Origin: Nocardia suismassiliense
Lineage (GTDB): Bacteria > Actinomycetota > Actinomycetes > Mycobacteriales > Mycobacteriaceae
Direction of reading: 5' to 3'
NCBI RefSeq assembly: GCF_900269665.1
Contig: NZ_LT985361.1
Location: forward strand, 6,335,933 to 6,399,932
Length of the DNA stretch: 64,000 nt
The position numbers and the translations under genes were made by a program. This document shows, piece by piece, positions 35,206 to 43,547 of the stretch. Within the stretch, counting starts at the first letter, position 1. Each line of letters opens with the position of its first letter. Below the pieces are notes generated by a model. The model did not search any database. It was not told where the DNA came from and saw nothing but the letters and a program-made list of their open reading frames with translations.

Positions 35206-36777
35206 TTACTTCTGCCGCAGTGTTTTCATCAGGCCGAAGTAGAAGGTCATGGTCTTGGCCCACAGCTCCTCGGACATGCCGGGCAGCGGCGCGATCGGCA
35301 GCATGCGCTGCACCGCGATGGTCTGGGTGTCGATGTACTTGAGCAGCCCCTCGGCGCCGTGCCTGCGCCCGGTGCCGGAGATGCCGAGGCCGCCGGACGG
35401 CGCGTCGGCGCTGCCCCAGGCCGCGATGAAGCCCTCGTTGACGTTCACCGAACCGGCGTTGATGCGCGCCGCGACCTCGCGACCGCGGGCGATGTCCTTG
35501 GTCCAGACGCTGGCGTTGAGGCCGTACGCGGTGTCGTTGGCCTGCTCGACGGCCTCGTCGTCGCTGCCGACCCGGTAGATCGAGACGACCGGGCCGAAGG
35601 TCTCCTCGCGATACACCGTCATGCCGGGCCGCACGCCGCTCAGCACCGTCGGCTCGTAGAAGTACGGGCCGAGGTCGGGCCGCGCCCGGCCGCCGGCCAG
35701 CACCGTGGCGCCCTTGGCCACCGCGTCCTCGACATGCGCACGGACCGTGGCCAATTGGCGCGGGAAGGTGAGCGAACCCATGTCGCTGTCGTAGTTCAGG
35801 CCGCCGCCGAGCTCGATACCCTTGACGTGCTCGATGAATTCGGCCACGAACTGGTCATACACCTTGTCGTGCACATAGATTCGCTCCATCGATTCGCACA
35901 GCTGCCCGGCCGAGGCGAAGCAGGCGCGGATCGCGATCTTGGCCGCCCGGGACACGTCGGCGTCGGCGAGCACCACCAACGGGTTCTTGCCGCCGAGTTC
36001 GAGGGAGTAGCCGATGAGCCGCTCCCCCGCCTGCTGGGCGATGGTGCGGCCGGTCGCGCTGGAACCGGTGTAGTCGACGTAGTCCGCGCGCCCGATCACC
36101 TCGTGCCCGATCACCGAGCCGCGCCCGAGCACCGCCTGCCACAGGCCGCGCGGCAGGCCGGCCCGCTCGGCGGCGTCGATCGCCCACAGGGCGGTGAGCG
36201 CGGTCTGGTTGTCCGGGCGCGCGACCACCGCGTTGCCCGCGACCAGGGCGGGCAGCGCGTCGGAGGCGGCCAGCGCGAGGGGGTAGTTCCACGGCGAGAT
36301 CACCGCGACCACACCCTTGGGCCGGTGCCGCACGTCGACCTGGGTCAGCACCGGCAGCACACCGCGCGGCTTGCGGGTGGCGAGCAGTTTCGCCGCGACC
36401 TGCGCGTAGTACCTGGCATTGACGGCGACATCGCCGACCTCGTCGAAAGCGTGCGCGCGCGACTTACCGGTCTCGGTCTGCACGATGTCGAGGATGGCGT
36501 CCTGCTCGGCGAGCACGATGTCGTGGAAGCGGCGCAGCACCGCGGCGCGCTCGCGGATCGGGCGGCGCGCCCACTCCTGCTGCACCGCGCGAGCCGTCGC
36601 GAACGCCCGATCGATATCGGCGACCGAAGACTGCGGGAGGTCGGCGATCTTCTGCCCGGTGGCGGGGGCGAACACCTCGACCGAGGGCGCACCGCCCGCG
36701 GTCGCACCGTCGAGCAGGGACTGGACCAGCGACGATGGCAACGCGTCTGCCGCGGCGAGCTGGGGGGCGGTCGTCAT
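35206..36777 (-). CDS. Aldehyde dehydrogenase (succinic-semialdehyde-dehydrogenase-like)
   Basis: 523 residues. Motifs: ISPWNYPLALAASDALP, YTGSSATGRTIAQQA, the base in LELGGKNPLVVLAD and the catalytic cysteine in CFASAGQLCESMER. The C-terminal extension (LGISGTGRRHGAEGLLKYI and beyond) is typical of the long GabD2-like type. It oxidises an aldehyde with NAD(P)+. It is first in a two-gene operon with the SDR and is divergent from a TetR gene, with a palindrome between them. Confidence 0.9.
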   Translation of the reverse strand: MTTAPQLAAADALPSSLVQSLLDGATAGGAPSVEVFAPATGQKIADLPQSSVADIDRAFATARAVQQEWARRPIRERAAVLRRFHDIVLAEQDAILDIVQTETGKSRAHAFDEVGDVAVNARYYAQVAAKLLATRKPRGVLPVLTQVDVRHRPKGVVAVISPWNYPLALAASDALPALVAGNAVVARPDNQTALTALWAIDAAERAGLPRGLWQAVLGRGSVIGHEVIGRADYVDYTGSSATGRTIAQQAGERLIGYSLELGGKNPLVVLADADVSRAAKIAIRACFASAGQLCESMERIYVHDKVYDQFVAEFIEHVKGIELGGGLNYDSDMGSLTFPRQLATVRAHVEDAVAKGATVLAGGRARPDLGPYFYEPTVLSGVRPGMTVYREETFGPVVSIYRVGSDDEAVEQANDTAYGLNASVWTKDIARGREVAARINAGSVNVNEGFIAAWGSADAPSGGLGISGTGRRHGAEGLLKYIDTQTIAVQRMLPIAPLPGMSEELWAKTMTFYFGLMKTLRQK

Positions 36778-36834
36778 TGTCGGCCCTCTCGATAGGACGG
36801 TCGGACGAGCCGTGCGCCCATCCGCCTTTAACTG

Positions 36835-36846
36835 AACACTAGTGTT
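36835..36846. promoter_or_regulatory. TetR operator between aldehyde dehydrogenase and TetR genes
   Basis: A perfect 12-base palindrome, AACACTAGTGTT, sits 58 bases before the aldehyde dehydrogenase start and about 100 bases before the divergent TetR gene. It is AT-richer than its surroundings, as usual for operators here. Confidence 0.6.
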
Positions 36847-36949
36847 AGATTAATAGGCGTGCCACACCTCGTGTCAAGCTCTTGGTCATGGAACACAGAC
36901 CCGGCAGGCTGCTCGCTGTGAAGCAGCACCATGTCTGCCGAGTGCTGCG

Positions 36950-37627
36950 ATGACCGAGGCGACCACGCGGCGCGGTAGGCCGCCGCAGACGCAGGAGCAG
37001 GCCGAAGAGGTCCGCGCCCGGATCGTGCTCGCCACCGCCGAGGTGTTCACCCGCAACGGCTCGCGCGGGCTGAGCGTCGCGCAGATCATCGAGCAGGCCG
37101 GGCTGGCCCGGCCGACCTTCTACCGCTACTTCGGCAACGCGACCGAGCCGCTGCACGTGCTGCTCAACACCTCGAACGACGGTCTGGTCGAGGGCATCCG
37201 GGTGGCGCTGACCGGCACCGACGAACCCGTCGAGCTCGGCATCCGGTTGATCGACGCCTACCTCGACTGGGCGGGGGGTCACGGTGCGATGCTGCGGCCG
37301 CTGTTCGCCGAGCTGCACGATCCGGCCTCGCCGGTGTCGGCGTATCGGGAACGGGCACTGGACGATATCCGCAGATTGGTCCGCGAGACGTTCACCGAGC
37401 TCGGCCGTCCGGTACCGAGTCCGCTCGATCTCGATGCGGCACTGCATGTTTGCGAGTACGTGGTCTACCGCATCTCCGCGGGCACCGAGCCGGGGGCCGG
37501 GCCCGACGCGGAAACGGTTGCCGCGGCACGGCTCACGATGATCCGCGTACTGCTGACTACCCTCGGCACCCGCACCGATCTCGAATACGCGCTGCAGCTG
37601 CCGGGGATCTTCCCGGCTGCGCCGTGA
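36950..37627 (+). CDS. TetR-family regulator
   Basis: 225 residues. N-terminal helix-turn-helix: VRARIVLATAEVFTRNGSRG, LSVAQIIEQAGLARPTFYRY. The C-terminal ligand domain is unremarkable. It is divergent from the aldehyde dehydrogenase/SDR operon and likely represses it through the palindrome at 36835. Its ligand is probably a fatty acid, aldehyde or CoA ester, judged only by context. Confidence 0.9.
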   Translation: MTEATTRRGRPPQTQEQAEEVRARIVLATAEVFTRNGSRGLSVAQIIEQAGLARPTFYRYFGNATEPLHVLLNTSNDGLVEGIRVALTGTDEPVELGIRLIDAYLDWAGGHGAMLRPLFAELHDPASPVSAYRERALDDIRRLVRETFTELGRPVPSPLDLDAALHVCEYVVYRISAGTEPGAGPDAETVAAARLTMIRVLLTTLGTRTDLEYALQLPGIFPAAP

Positions 37628-37639
37628 CTATGGACAGTT

Positions 37640-37664
37640 GCGGGTCAGCGGGTAGCTGACCCGC
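37640..37664. terminator. Hairpin after the TetR gene
   Basis: A perfect 10-base stem GCGGGTCAGC / GCTGACCCGC with loop GGGTA, 13 bases after the TetR stop. It adjoins a second hairpin for the convergent gene. Confidence 0.6.
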
Positions 37665-37696
37665 GAACTCGGCGAGCGACGTTGATCGCCGAGTTC
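37665..37696. terminator. Hairpin at the end of the reductase gene
   Basis: A perfect 10-base stem GAACTCGGCG (37665-37674) / CGCCGAGTTC (37687-37696) around 12 bases; it touches the stop codon of the reductase gene on the minus strand. Confidence 0.5.
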
Positions 37697-38765
37697 ACAG
37701 GTCTAGGTCGAGTTCGGTACCGCGGGCCCGCGATACACAGGTCAGCATGGTGCGGTCACGTTCACCGTCCGACAGGAACCGGTCCCGATGGTCGACCTCT
37801 CCCGCCAGCACACCGACGCGACAGGTGCCGCAGAATCCCTGCTGGCACGAGTAGGCGATGCCGGGCAGCTGCCGCCGGATCGCGGCGAGCGCGGACTCGT
37901 CGGCCGCAACGTCGACCTCGGTGCCGCTGCGGCGCAGCCGGATACGGAAGGGCGCGCCATCACGCACCGGCACCGGTGAGAACCGCTCGGTGTGCAGCGA
38001 GGCCGTCGGATCGTGCAGCGACAACACCTGGCGCGCCGCCTCGGCCAATGGCGGTGGGCCGCAGACGTATACCGCGGCACCGGTCGGTGCCTGCTCGAAG
38101 ATCATGCGCGGGTCCGGCATGCCGAATTCGTCGTCCGGGCGGACCACCACGTCGCCGCCGGTGAGCAACGCCAACTCGCACAGGAACGGCATCCGCGCGC
38201 GCGAGCGGCCCAGATACATGAGCCGCCAACGCGTTCCGGCCCGCTCGGCCGCCGCGACCATCGGCAGGATCGGCGTGATCCCGATGCCGCCGGCGACGAA
38301 CAGATACTGCGGCGCCTCGATGAACGGGAAGGCGTTGCGCGGCCCACGCACCGCCAGCCGGTCACCGACCCGCAGCTGCTCGTGGATCTCGCGTGATCCG
38401 CCGCCGCCATCGGCGATGTAGCGCACGGCAATTCGATACTGCCGCCGATCGGCCGGATCGCTGGTCAGCGAATACTGCCGCTGGCGCCCCGACGGAAGGA
38501 ACACGTCCAGATGCGCGCCGGGCGTCCATGCGGGCAGCAGGCCGCCGTCCGGATCGGTCAGGAGCACACTGACCACCTCGTCGGCCGCCTGCTCGATCCG
38601 ATCGATGACGACAGTGAAGTCGTACCCGGTGTGCCGCACCGGCTGTGGCCGCGAAAGCAGCTGCGCCGCATCCCCTTCGGCGAAGACACGCTTGTACGCG
38701 TCGGCCACCGTCGCGATCATCCGCAGCCCCGGCCCCGGCCGATACCCCTCCTCGACGGCCGTCAC
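37695..38765 (-). CDS. Flavin/2Fe-2S oxygenase reductase (PDR/VanB type)
   Basis: 356 residues with three domains: flavin-binding barrel (about 45-150; RQRQYSLTSDPADRRQYRIA), NAD-binding (about 155-265; FVAGGIGITPILPM, YVCGPPPL) and a C-terminal plant-type ferredoxin (about 275-356; YSCQQGFCGTCRVGVLAGEV and a later MLTCVSRA). Such reductases pass electrons from NAD(P)H to an oxygenase. It overlaps the upstream diiron-type gene as ATGA, so that protein is the likely partner. Confidence 0.92.
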   Translation of the reverse strand: MTAVEEGYRPGPGLRMIATVADAYKRVFAEGDAAQLLSRPQPVRHTGYDFTVVIDRIEQAADEVVSVLLTDPDGGLLPAWTPGAHLDVFLPSGRQRQYSLTSDPADRRQYRIAVRYIADGGGGSREIHEQLRVGDRLAVRGPRNAFPFIEAPQYLFVAGGIGITPILPMVAAAERAGTRWRLMYLGRSRARMPFLCELALLTGGDVVVRPDDEFGMPDPRMIFEQAPTGAAVYVCGPPPLAEAARQVLSLHDPTASLHTERFSPVPVRDGAPFRIRLRRSGTEVDVAADESALAAIRRQLPGIAYSCQQGFCGTCRVGVLAGEVDHRDRFLSDGERDRTMLTCVSRARGTELDLDL

Positions 38766-39637
38766 GCGACGGCCGCCCGAGCCGCGGGCGACTGGGCGAG
38801 GTAGCGCAGCGCGTTGTCCATCGGCCCGAGCTGCGACGGGTGGAAACCCGGCCGCAGATAGCGGGGAATCTCGGTGAAGAAGGTGGTGAAGCTCGGCACG
38901 ACGCCGCGCACCGAGGCACTGGCCAGCTGTAGTGGCCAGAATCTGCCCTTGTGCGGCGAGGGGTCCTTGTGGAAGAGGTAGCCGCCCGAAATGACGAACA
39001 GCACAAGCAATCCCGTGCTCGCGATCACCGCTTGCCTGGCCTTACGGCCGTAGCCACCGTCGACATACATGTACGCGTCGTAGACCACGCTGCGGTGCTC
39101 GACCTCTTCCGCGCCGTGCCAGCGGATGAGATCCAGCATCGCCGGATGCATCCCCTTCCGCACGAAAGTGTCGTTGGTCAGCAGCCATTCGCCGATGACG
39201 GCGGTGTAGTGCTCCATCCCGGCGAACAGGGCCAGCCGCTCACACAGCCACGCGTGCTTGGCGCGTCCGGACAACCCGTGGTCGCCGAGCACCCGATCGA
39301 CCAGCCACGCAACACGTTCCACCATCGGACGCACGTCGAGGCCGAGCCGCTCGAGTTGTTTCCTGGCCAGCTCATGCGAACTCGCGTGCATGGCCTCCTG
39401 CCCGATGAACCCGCGTACTTCTTCGCGCAGCCGCTCGTCGTCGATCAGCGGCAGGGCCTCGGCCAGCGCCTGCGCCATGGCCCGCTCGCCCTCGGGTAAC
39501 ACCAGGTGCATCACGTTGATGATGTGGGTCGCCATCACCTCGCCGGGGATGTAGTGCATCGGCACCGTGTCGAAGTCGAAGCTCACCTCGCGGGCGTTGA
39601 TCGCGTGCGCCTGATCGGCATAGACGGTGGAGCCCAT
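38762..39637 (-). CDS. Diiron-type protein of the PF10118 'metal-dependent hydrolase' family
   Basis: 291 residues. It matches the family annotated as predicted metal-dependent hydrolase, but the residues seen are those of a four-helix diiron carboxylate site: Glu49/Glu51 (LPEGER), Glu81-x-x-His84 (GQEAMHASSH), Glu142 (AGMEHY) and Glu178-x-x-His181 (AEEVEHRS). A hydrophobic stretch lies at about 205-220 (VIASTGLLVLFVISGGYLF). Its stop overlaps the start of an oxygenase reductase. I infer an oxygenase or desaturase, not a hydrolase; the substrate is unknown. Confidence 0.85.
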   Translation of the reverse strand: MGSTVYADQAHAINAREVSFDFDTVPMHYIPGEVMATHIINVMHLVLPEGERAMAQALAEALPLIDDERLREEVRGFIGQEAMHASSHELARKQLERLGLDVRPMVERVAWLVDRVLGDHGLSGRAKHAWLCERLALFAGMEHYTAVIGEWLLTNDTFVRKGMHPAMLDLIRWHGAEEVEHRSVVYDAYMYVDGGYGRKARQAVIASTGLLVLFVISGGYLFHKDPSPHKGRFWPLQLASASVRGVVPSFTTFFTEIPRYLRPGFHPSQLGPMDNALRYLAQSPAARAAVA

Positions 39638-39711
39638 CTCGCATCCTCATCTCTGATCGGCGAAGCCCTACAGCCTGGGATTGCGGCCCGGCATGCTGGC
39701 AATCTATTGCT

Positions 39712-39743
39712 GACATCAGATGCTGTCAACATCATCCGATGTC
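39712..39743. promoter_or_regulatory. Inverted repeat operator between diiron and TetR genes
   Basis: GACATCAGATG (39712-39722) and CATCCGATGTC (39733-39743) are inverted copies with one mismatch, separated by ten bases, in the 133-base gap between divergent genes. It is a good candidate for the TetR protein encoded at 39771. Confidence 0.6.
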
Positions 39744-39770
39744 TACAAGACGGTGTGAGAGGATGGCGCC

Positions 39771-40436
39771 ATGGTCGCCGAAGACGACGGGTCGATCCCG
39801 GGCATGCGCCGCTGGCGCGGACGGTCACCCGCCGATCGGGTCGCCGGCCGCCGCGAGCAGCTCATCGAGGCGTGCACCGAGCTCATGGGCACCGTCGGCG
39901 CCGCCGAGACCTCGATGCGCGGGGTGTGCAGGCAGGCCGGGCTGACCGAACGCTATTTCTACGAGAGCTTCCCGAATCTGGACGCGCTGCTCACCACCGT
40001 GCTCGACACCGTCGTGCTCGGCGCCCGCGACCGACTACTCGACGCGCTACCCACCGCGCCGATCGAGCGCGACGCCATGTTCCGCCACTTGGTCGGCATA
40101 TTCACCGACTATCTGGTGGAAGACCGCAGGCGCGGCCGGATCATGTTCGTCGAATCGCAGGCCACCCCGGTGCTGATGCCGCGGGCGAACGAGCTGATCG
40201 GCTTATTCACGGCGCCGATCGCCTTGACGATCGGCGCCGGCGACTACTCCCGGTCCGCACCGGACGAGTACGACAACGCACTCAACGCGAGCGCCATCTT
40301 CGGCGCGCTCGCCTACCTCTACCGGCCCTGGCTGGACGGTGAAATACCGGTCTCCCGGGCCCGATTCGACGAGCACGCCGCGACCGTGCTGGAACAGATT
40401 GCGCGGGCCCGGTCTTCGGTGATCACCGAGGCCTAG
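39771..40436 (+). CDS. TetR-family regulator
   Basis: 221 residues. Helix-turn-helix: AGRREQLIEACTELMGTVGA, TSMRGVCRQAGLTERYFYES. The gene is divergent from the diiron/reductase operon and convergent with the monooxygenase gene (nine bases between stops). It probably represses the diiron operon. Confidence 0.9.
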   Translation: MVAEDDGSIPGMRRWRGRSPADRVAGRREQLIEACTELMGTVGAAETSMRGVCRQAGLTERYFYESFPNLDALLTTVLDTVVLGARDRLLDALPTAPIERDAMFRHLVGIFTDYLVEDRRRGRIMFVESQATPVLMPRANELIGLFTAPIALTIGAGDYSRSAPDEYDNALNASAIFGALAYLYRPWLDGEIPVSRARFDEHAATVLEQIARARSSVITEA

Positions 40437-40444
40437 CGTTCGGC

Positions 40445-41938
40445 TCAGTCCCGCGCCGCCACCGGCTCGGTTCGCTCCGCCCGCTCGAAGAGCAGCGCGT
40501 CGTCGGCGATCGATCCATGCCGCAACGTGATCATGTCGCGCAGATAGTTCATCCGTAATCGCCACGGCGCACGGTCGCCCTGGATCGGGAAGTGACTCGC
40601 GGCCCGCTGCACATATCCGGGATTGAAATTCAGGAACAACGATTCCGCACCGACCGACGGGTCGCGCACCGGCGTGCAGCGCGCATAACCGCGCGCGTAC
40701 ATGTGCCGGAGCAACCGAACCAGATACTCCGACACCAGATCGGCCTTCAGCGTCCACGAGGCGTTGGTGTAGCCGATGATGTAGGCAAAGTTCGGTACAT
40801 CCGACAGCATCATCGCCTTGTAGGCCATGCTGTCGGACAGGGTCACCGGCCGCCCGTCCACCGCGAGGTCGATGCCGCCGAAGGCGAGCAGGTTCAATCC
40901 TGTTGCGGTGACGACGATGTCGGCGTCCAGCGTCGCACCGGAGGCCAGCCGCAGCCCGGTCTCGGTGAAGGTCTCGATGCGATCGGTGACGATGTCCAGC
41001 TTGCCCTTGCGGATGGCACGGAAGAAATCGTTGTTGGGCGCCAGGCAGAGTCGCTGATCCCACGGGTTGTAGCTCGGCGTGAAGTGCGTATCGATGTCGT
41101 AGCCCGGCGGCAGCCAGCGTTCCTGGTAGCCGCGGATGCGTTCGCGCACCCACGCCGGATAGCGTTGGCTCAGTTGATAAACCGTCGTGGCCAGCGCCAC
41201 GTTCTTGGCTCGGATCAGCGCGTAGGCCGCGCGCGGCGGCAGGCGGCGGCGCAGCTTCATCGCGAGGGCGTCGCGGGCGGGCCGGGAGACGATGTAGCTA
41301 GGGCTGCGCTGCAGCATGGTCACGTGCGCGCCCTGCTCGGTGAGCGTGGGACCCAGCGTGACCGCGGTGGCGCCGCTGCCGATCAGCACCACCTTCTTGT
41401 TCGCGTAATCCAGGTCCTCGGGCCAGAACTGCGGGTGCACAACAGGTCCGGTGAAGCGCTCGACGCCGGGGAAGTCCGGGGTGTAGGCCGCGTCGTAGTC
41501 GTAATAACCGGAGCAGGACAGCAGGAAGCCCGCGGTGAGCACGACCGTCTCGCCACTGTCGGTCCGTTCGGCCTGCACGGTCCAGCGGTTGTCCACCGAC
41601 GACCATTCGGCGCGCAGCACGCGATGCCCGAAGCGGATGTGCCGGTCGATGCCGTGCTCCGCGGCGGTGTCGCGCACATAGTCGAGGATAGAATCGCCGT
41701 CGGCGATCGACTTGTCGCCCAGCCACGGTTTGAATCGGTAGCCCAGGGTGTACATGTCGGAGTCGGAGCGAATTCCGGGATAGCGGAACAGATCCCAGGT
41801 CCCGCCGATCGCGTCGCGGCCCTCCAGGATCGTGTAGGTCCGCTGCGGGAAGGCCTGCTGCAAGTGATAGGCCGCGCCGATACCGGACAGTCCGGCTCCG
41901 ACAATGAGCACATCGACGTGCTCAGTAGCGGTGGTCAT
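40445..41938 (-). CDS. Flavin monooxygenase (Baeyer-Villiger/EthA-like)
   Basis: 497 residues. FAD site: VDVLIVGAGLSGIGAAYHL; NADP site: KKVVLIGSGATAVTLGP; and the Baeyer-Villiger-like fingerprint FTGPVVHPQFWPEDL before it. The region IGGTWDLFRYPGIRSDSDMY is typical of EthA/MymA-like enzymes, which insert oxygen into ketones or oxidise thioamides. It is a single gene on the minus strand with its promoter in the 550-base gap upstream. Confidence 0.92.
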   Translation of the reverse strand: MTTATEHVDVLIVGAGLSGIGAAYHLQQAFPQRTYTILEGRDAIGGTWDLFRYPGIRSDSDMYTLGYRFKPWLGDKSIADGDSILDYVRDTAAEHGIDRHIRFGHRVLRAEWSSVDNRWTVQAERTDSGETVVLTAGFLLSCSGYYDYDAAYTPDFPGVERFTGPVVHPQFWPEDLDYANKKVVLIGSGATAVTLGPTLTEQGAHVTMLQRSPSYIVSRPARDALAMKLRRRLPPRAAYALIRAKNVALATTVYQLSQRYPAWVRERIRGYQERWLPPGYDIDTHFTPSYNPWDQRLCLAPNNDFFRAIRKGKLDIVTDRIETFTETGLRLASGATLDADIVVTATGLNLLAFGGIDLAVDGRPVTLSDSMAYKAMMLSDVPNFAYIIGYTNASWTLKADLVSEYLVRLLRHMYARGYARCTPVRDPSVGAESLFLNFNPGYVQRAASHFPIQGDRAPWRLRMNYLRDMITLRHGSIADDALLFERAERTEPVAARD

Positions 41939-42489
41939 CGCTATCTCCTCGACTAGTCGGCGGAATGCCCCAGCCTAACGACCCAGACAGTATTCCGGCG
42001 TGCCTCCGCCCACGACTCGGGCACCCCTTTATCACCGCGAATGCCGCCCTGTGCGGGTTCTGTTCGGCCGCAACATAGTTGAGTCTTGTACGACCTAGCG
42101 TGTGCCGAGCGGGGTATTCAACTGTACGACTCGCAGTGAAGTCACTCACATCGCCCTGGCACGCCACCCATAGTTCCAGCAGAACACTAGGGTAGCCATC
42201 GGTTAGCCGATCTATGGCGACGACCTGATGCACAGCCCCGTTCCGCGTCGCCGCACCAGCCCCGGAAACCATTGGCAACCCGCACTATTCGCCCCGAATC
42301 CACCCCGCCAGCACTCCATAGCCAGTCGGTCACCAGTTAGTGATACTTCACGAAACATGTACTTCTGCACAGTGATCGGCCCCCACTTCTGAGCCATAGG
42401 CATTCGTAGTTACCGTCGGGTAGTGTCCGTCGCACCGAAGATCAGAGACGATCCGGAACCGTTTCTTTCCACGATTTCCAGGAGCGCGC
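41939..42489. other. Long noncoding region before the beta-lactone operon
   Basis: About 550 bases between two divergent units. No plausible gene is seen: an open frame at 41922-42278 on the minus strand overlaps the monooxygenase start and has no family features. The stretch must hold the promoters of the monooxygenase and the seven-gene operon. AT-richer stretches lie at 42060-42075 and 42330-42370. No regulator gene adjoins it. Confidence 0.45.
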
Positions 42490-43539
42490 GTGTCGCATTC
42501 ACGATTCGAATCCATCGGCGCCTATCTGCCTTCGAATATCGTAACCACCCAGGAGTTGCTCTCCCGGTTGAAGGAACCGCCGTCTTTCGATCTCGAGAAA
42601 ATCACCGGCGTCAAAGAGCGCCGGGTGCACGATACGAACCCGGACAGCTACGAGGACTCCTTCGCGATCGCCATGAAGGCGGCGGAAGACTGTTTGTCCA
42701 GGTCGCGATACGAAGCAGCCGAGCTCGACGTGATCATCTCCACCTCGATCACCCGGAGCAACCACGGCAGCCGCATCTACATGGAGCCGTCCTTCGCCGG
42801 TTCGATAAGCCGCCTTATCGGGGCGAAGAACGCGATTACCTTCGACGTGTCGAACGCCTGTGCCGGGATGCTCACCGGCACTTACATTCTGGACCGGATG
42901 ATCCGCTCCGGGGCGGTGCGCAACGGCATGGTGGTGAGCGGTGAGGCCATTACTCCCATCGCCGACACCGCGGTGGCCGAGATTTCCGAGAAATACGATC
43001 TGCAGTTCGCGTCGCTGTCGGTGGGCGACTCGGGCGCCGCGGTCGTGCTCGACGAGGCGGTCGACGACAACGACAAGATCCACTACATCGAGATGATGAC
43101 GGCAGCGGAGTACTCCGAGCTGTGCCTCGGCATGCCGAGCGACAAGAGCCAGGGTGTTGCGCTGTACACCGATAACCGCAAAATGCACAACGAAGACCGC
43201 TTCCTTTTGGGCACCGACAGCCAGATCAACTATCTCCAGGCGCGCGGACGCACCTTCGCCGACGAGAAGTTCGATTACGTCATCCACCACCAGTTCGGCG
43301 CGGCCGCGATCCCCTGGATGAACGCCATCTGCGAGCGCGAGTTCGGCACCCCGATGCCGCCGGATCTACGGGTCATCGAGAAGTACGGAAACACCTCCAC
43401 CACTTCGCATTTCATCGTCCTGCACGATCAGCTCAGCGACCAGAACATCCCGGCGGGCTCGAAGCTGCTGATGATTCCCGCCGCCTCCGGCATCGTGACC
43501 GGCTTCCTGTCCACCACCATCTCGTCTCTGAAGGTCTGA
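42490..43539 (+). CDS. nltA: OleA/KAS III-type thiolase (NltA-like)
   Basis: 349 residues. It matches OleA-type enzymes that join two acyl-CoAs head to head into a beta-keto acid. The catalytic set is complete: Cys124 (VSNACAGML), His267 (VIHHQFG), Asn301 (EKYGNTSTTSHF), and Glu99 (IYMEPSF) about 25 residues before the cysteine, as in OleA. GTG at 42490 follows CAGGAGCGCGC. It is the first of seven co-directional genes. By its partner gene it probably works as a heterodimer with the next protein. Confidence 0.85.
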   Translation: MSHSRFESIGAYLPSNIVTTQELLSRLKEPPSFDLEKITGVKERRVHDTNPDSYEDSFAIAMKAAEDCLSRSRYEAAELDVIISTSITRSNHGSRIYMEPSFAGSISRLIGAKNAITFDVSNACAGMLTGTYILDRMIRSGAVRNGMVVSGEAITPIADTAVAEISEKYDLQFASLSVGDSGAAVVLDEAVDDNDKIHYIEMMTAAEYSELCLGMPSDKSQGVALYTDNRKMHNEDRFLLGTDSQINYLQARGRTFADEKFDYVIHHQFGAAAIPWMNAICEREFGTPMPPDLRVIEKYGNTSTTSHFIVLHDQLSDQNIPAGSKLLMIPAASGIVTGFLSTTISSLKV

Positions 43540-43547
43540 GGTCAGCC

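Noticed and set aside
35359..36795. Forward frame of 478 codons opposite the second aldehyde dehydrogenase
   Set aside because: Same reason: an antisense shadow from high GC at third positions.
41922..42278. Possible 118-residue gene in the gap before the lactone operon
   Set aside because: It overlaps the monooxygenase start, has no ribosome site and no recognisable features.
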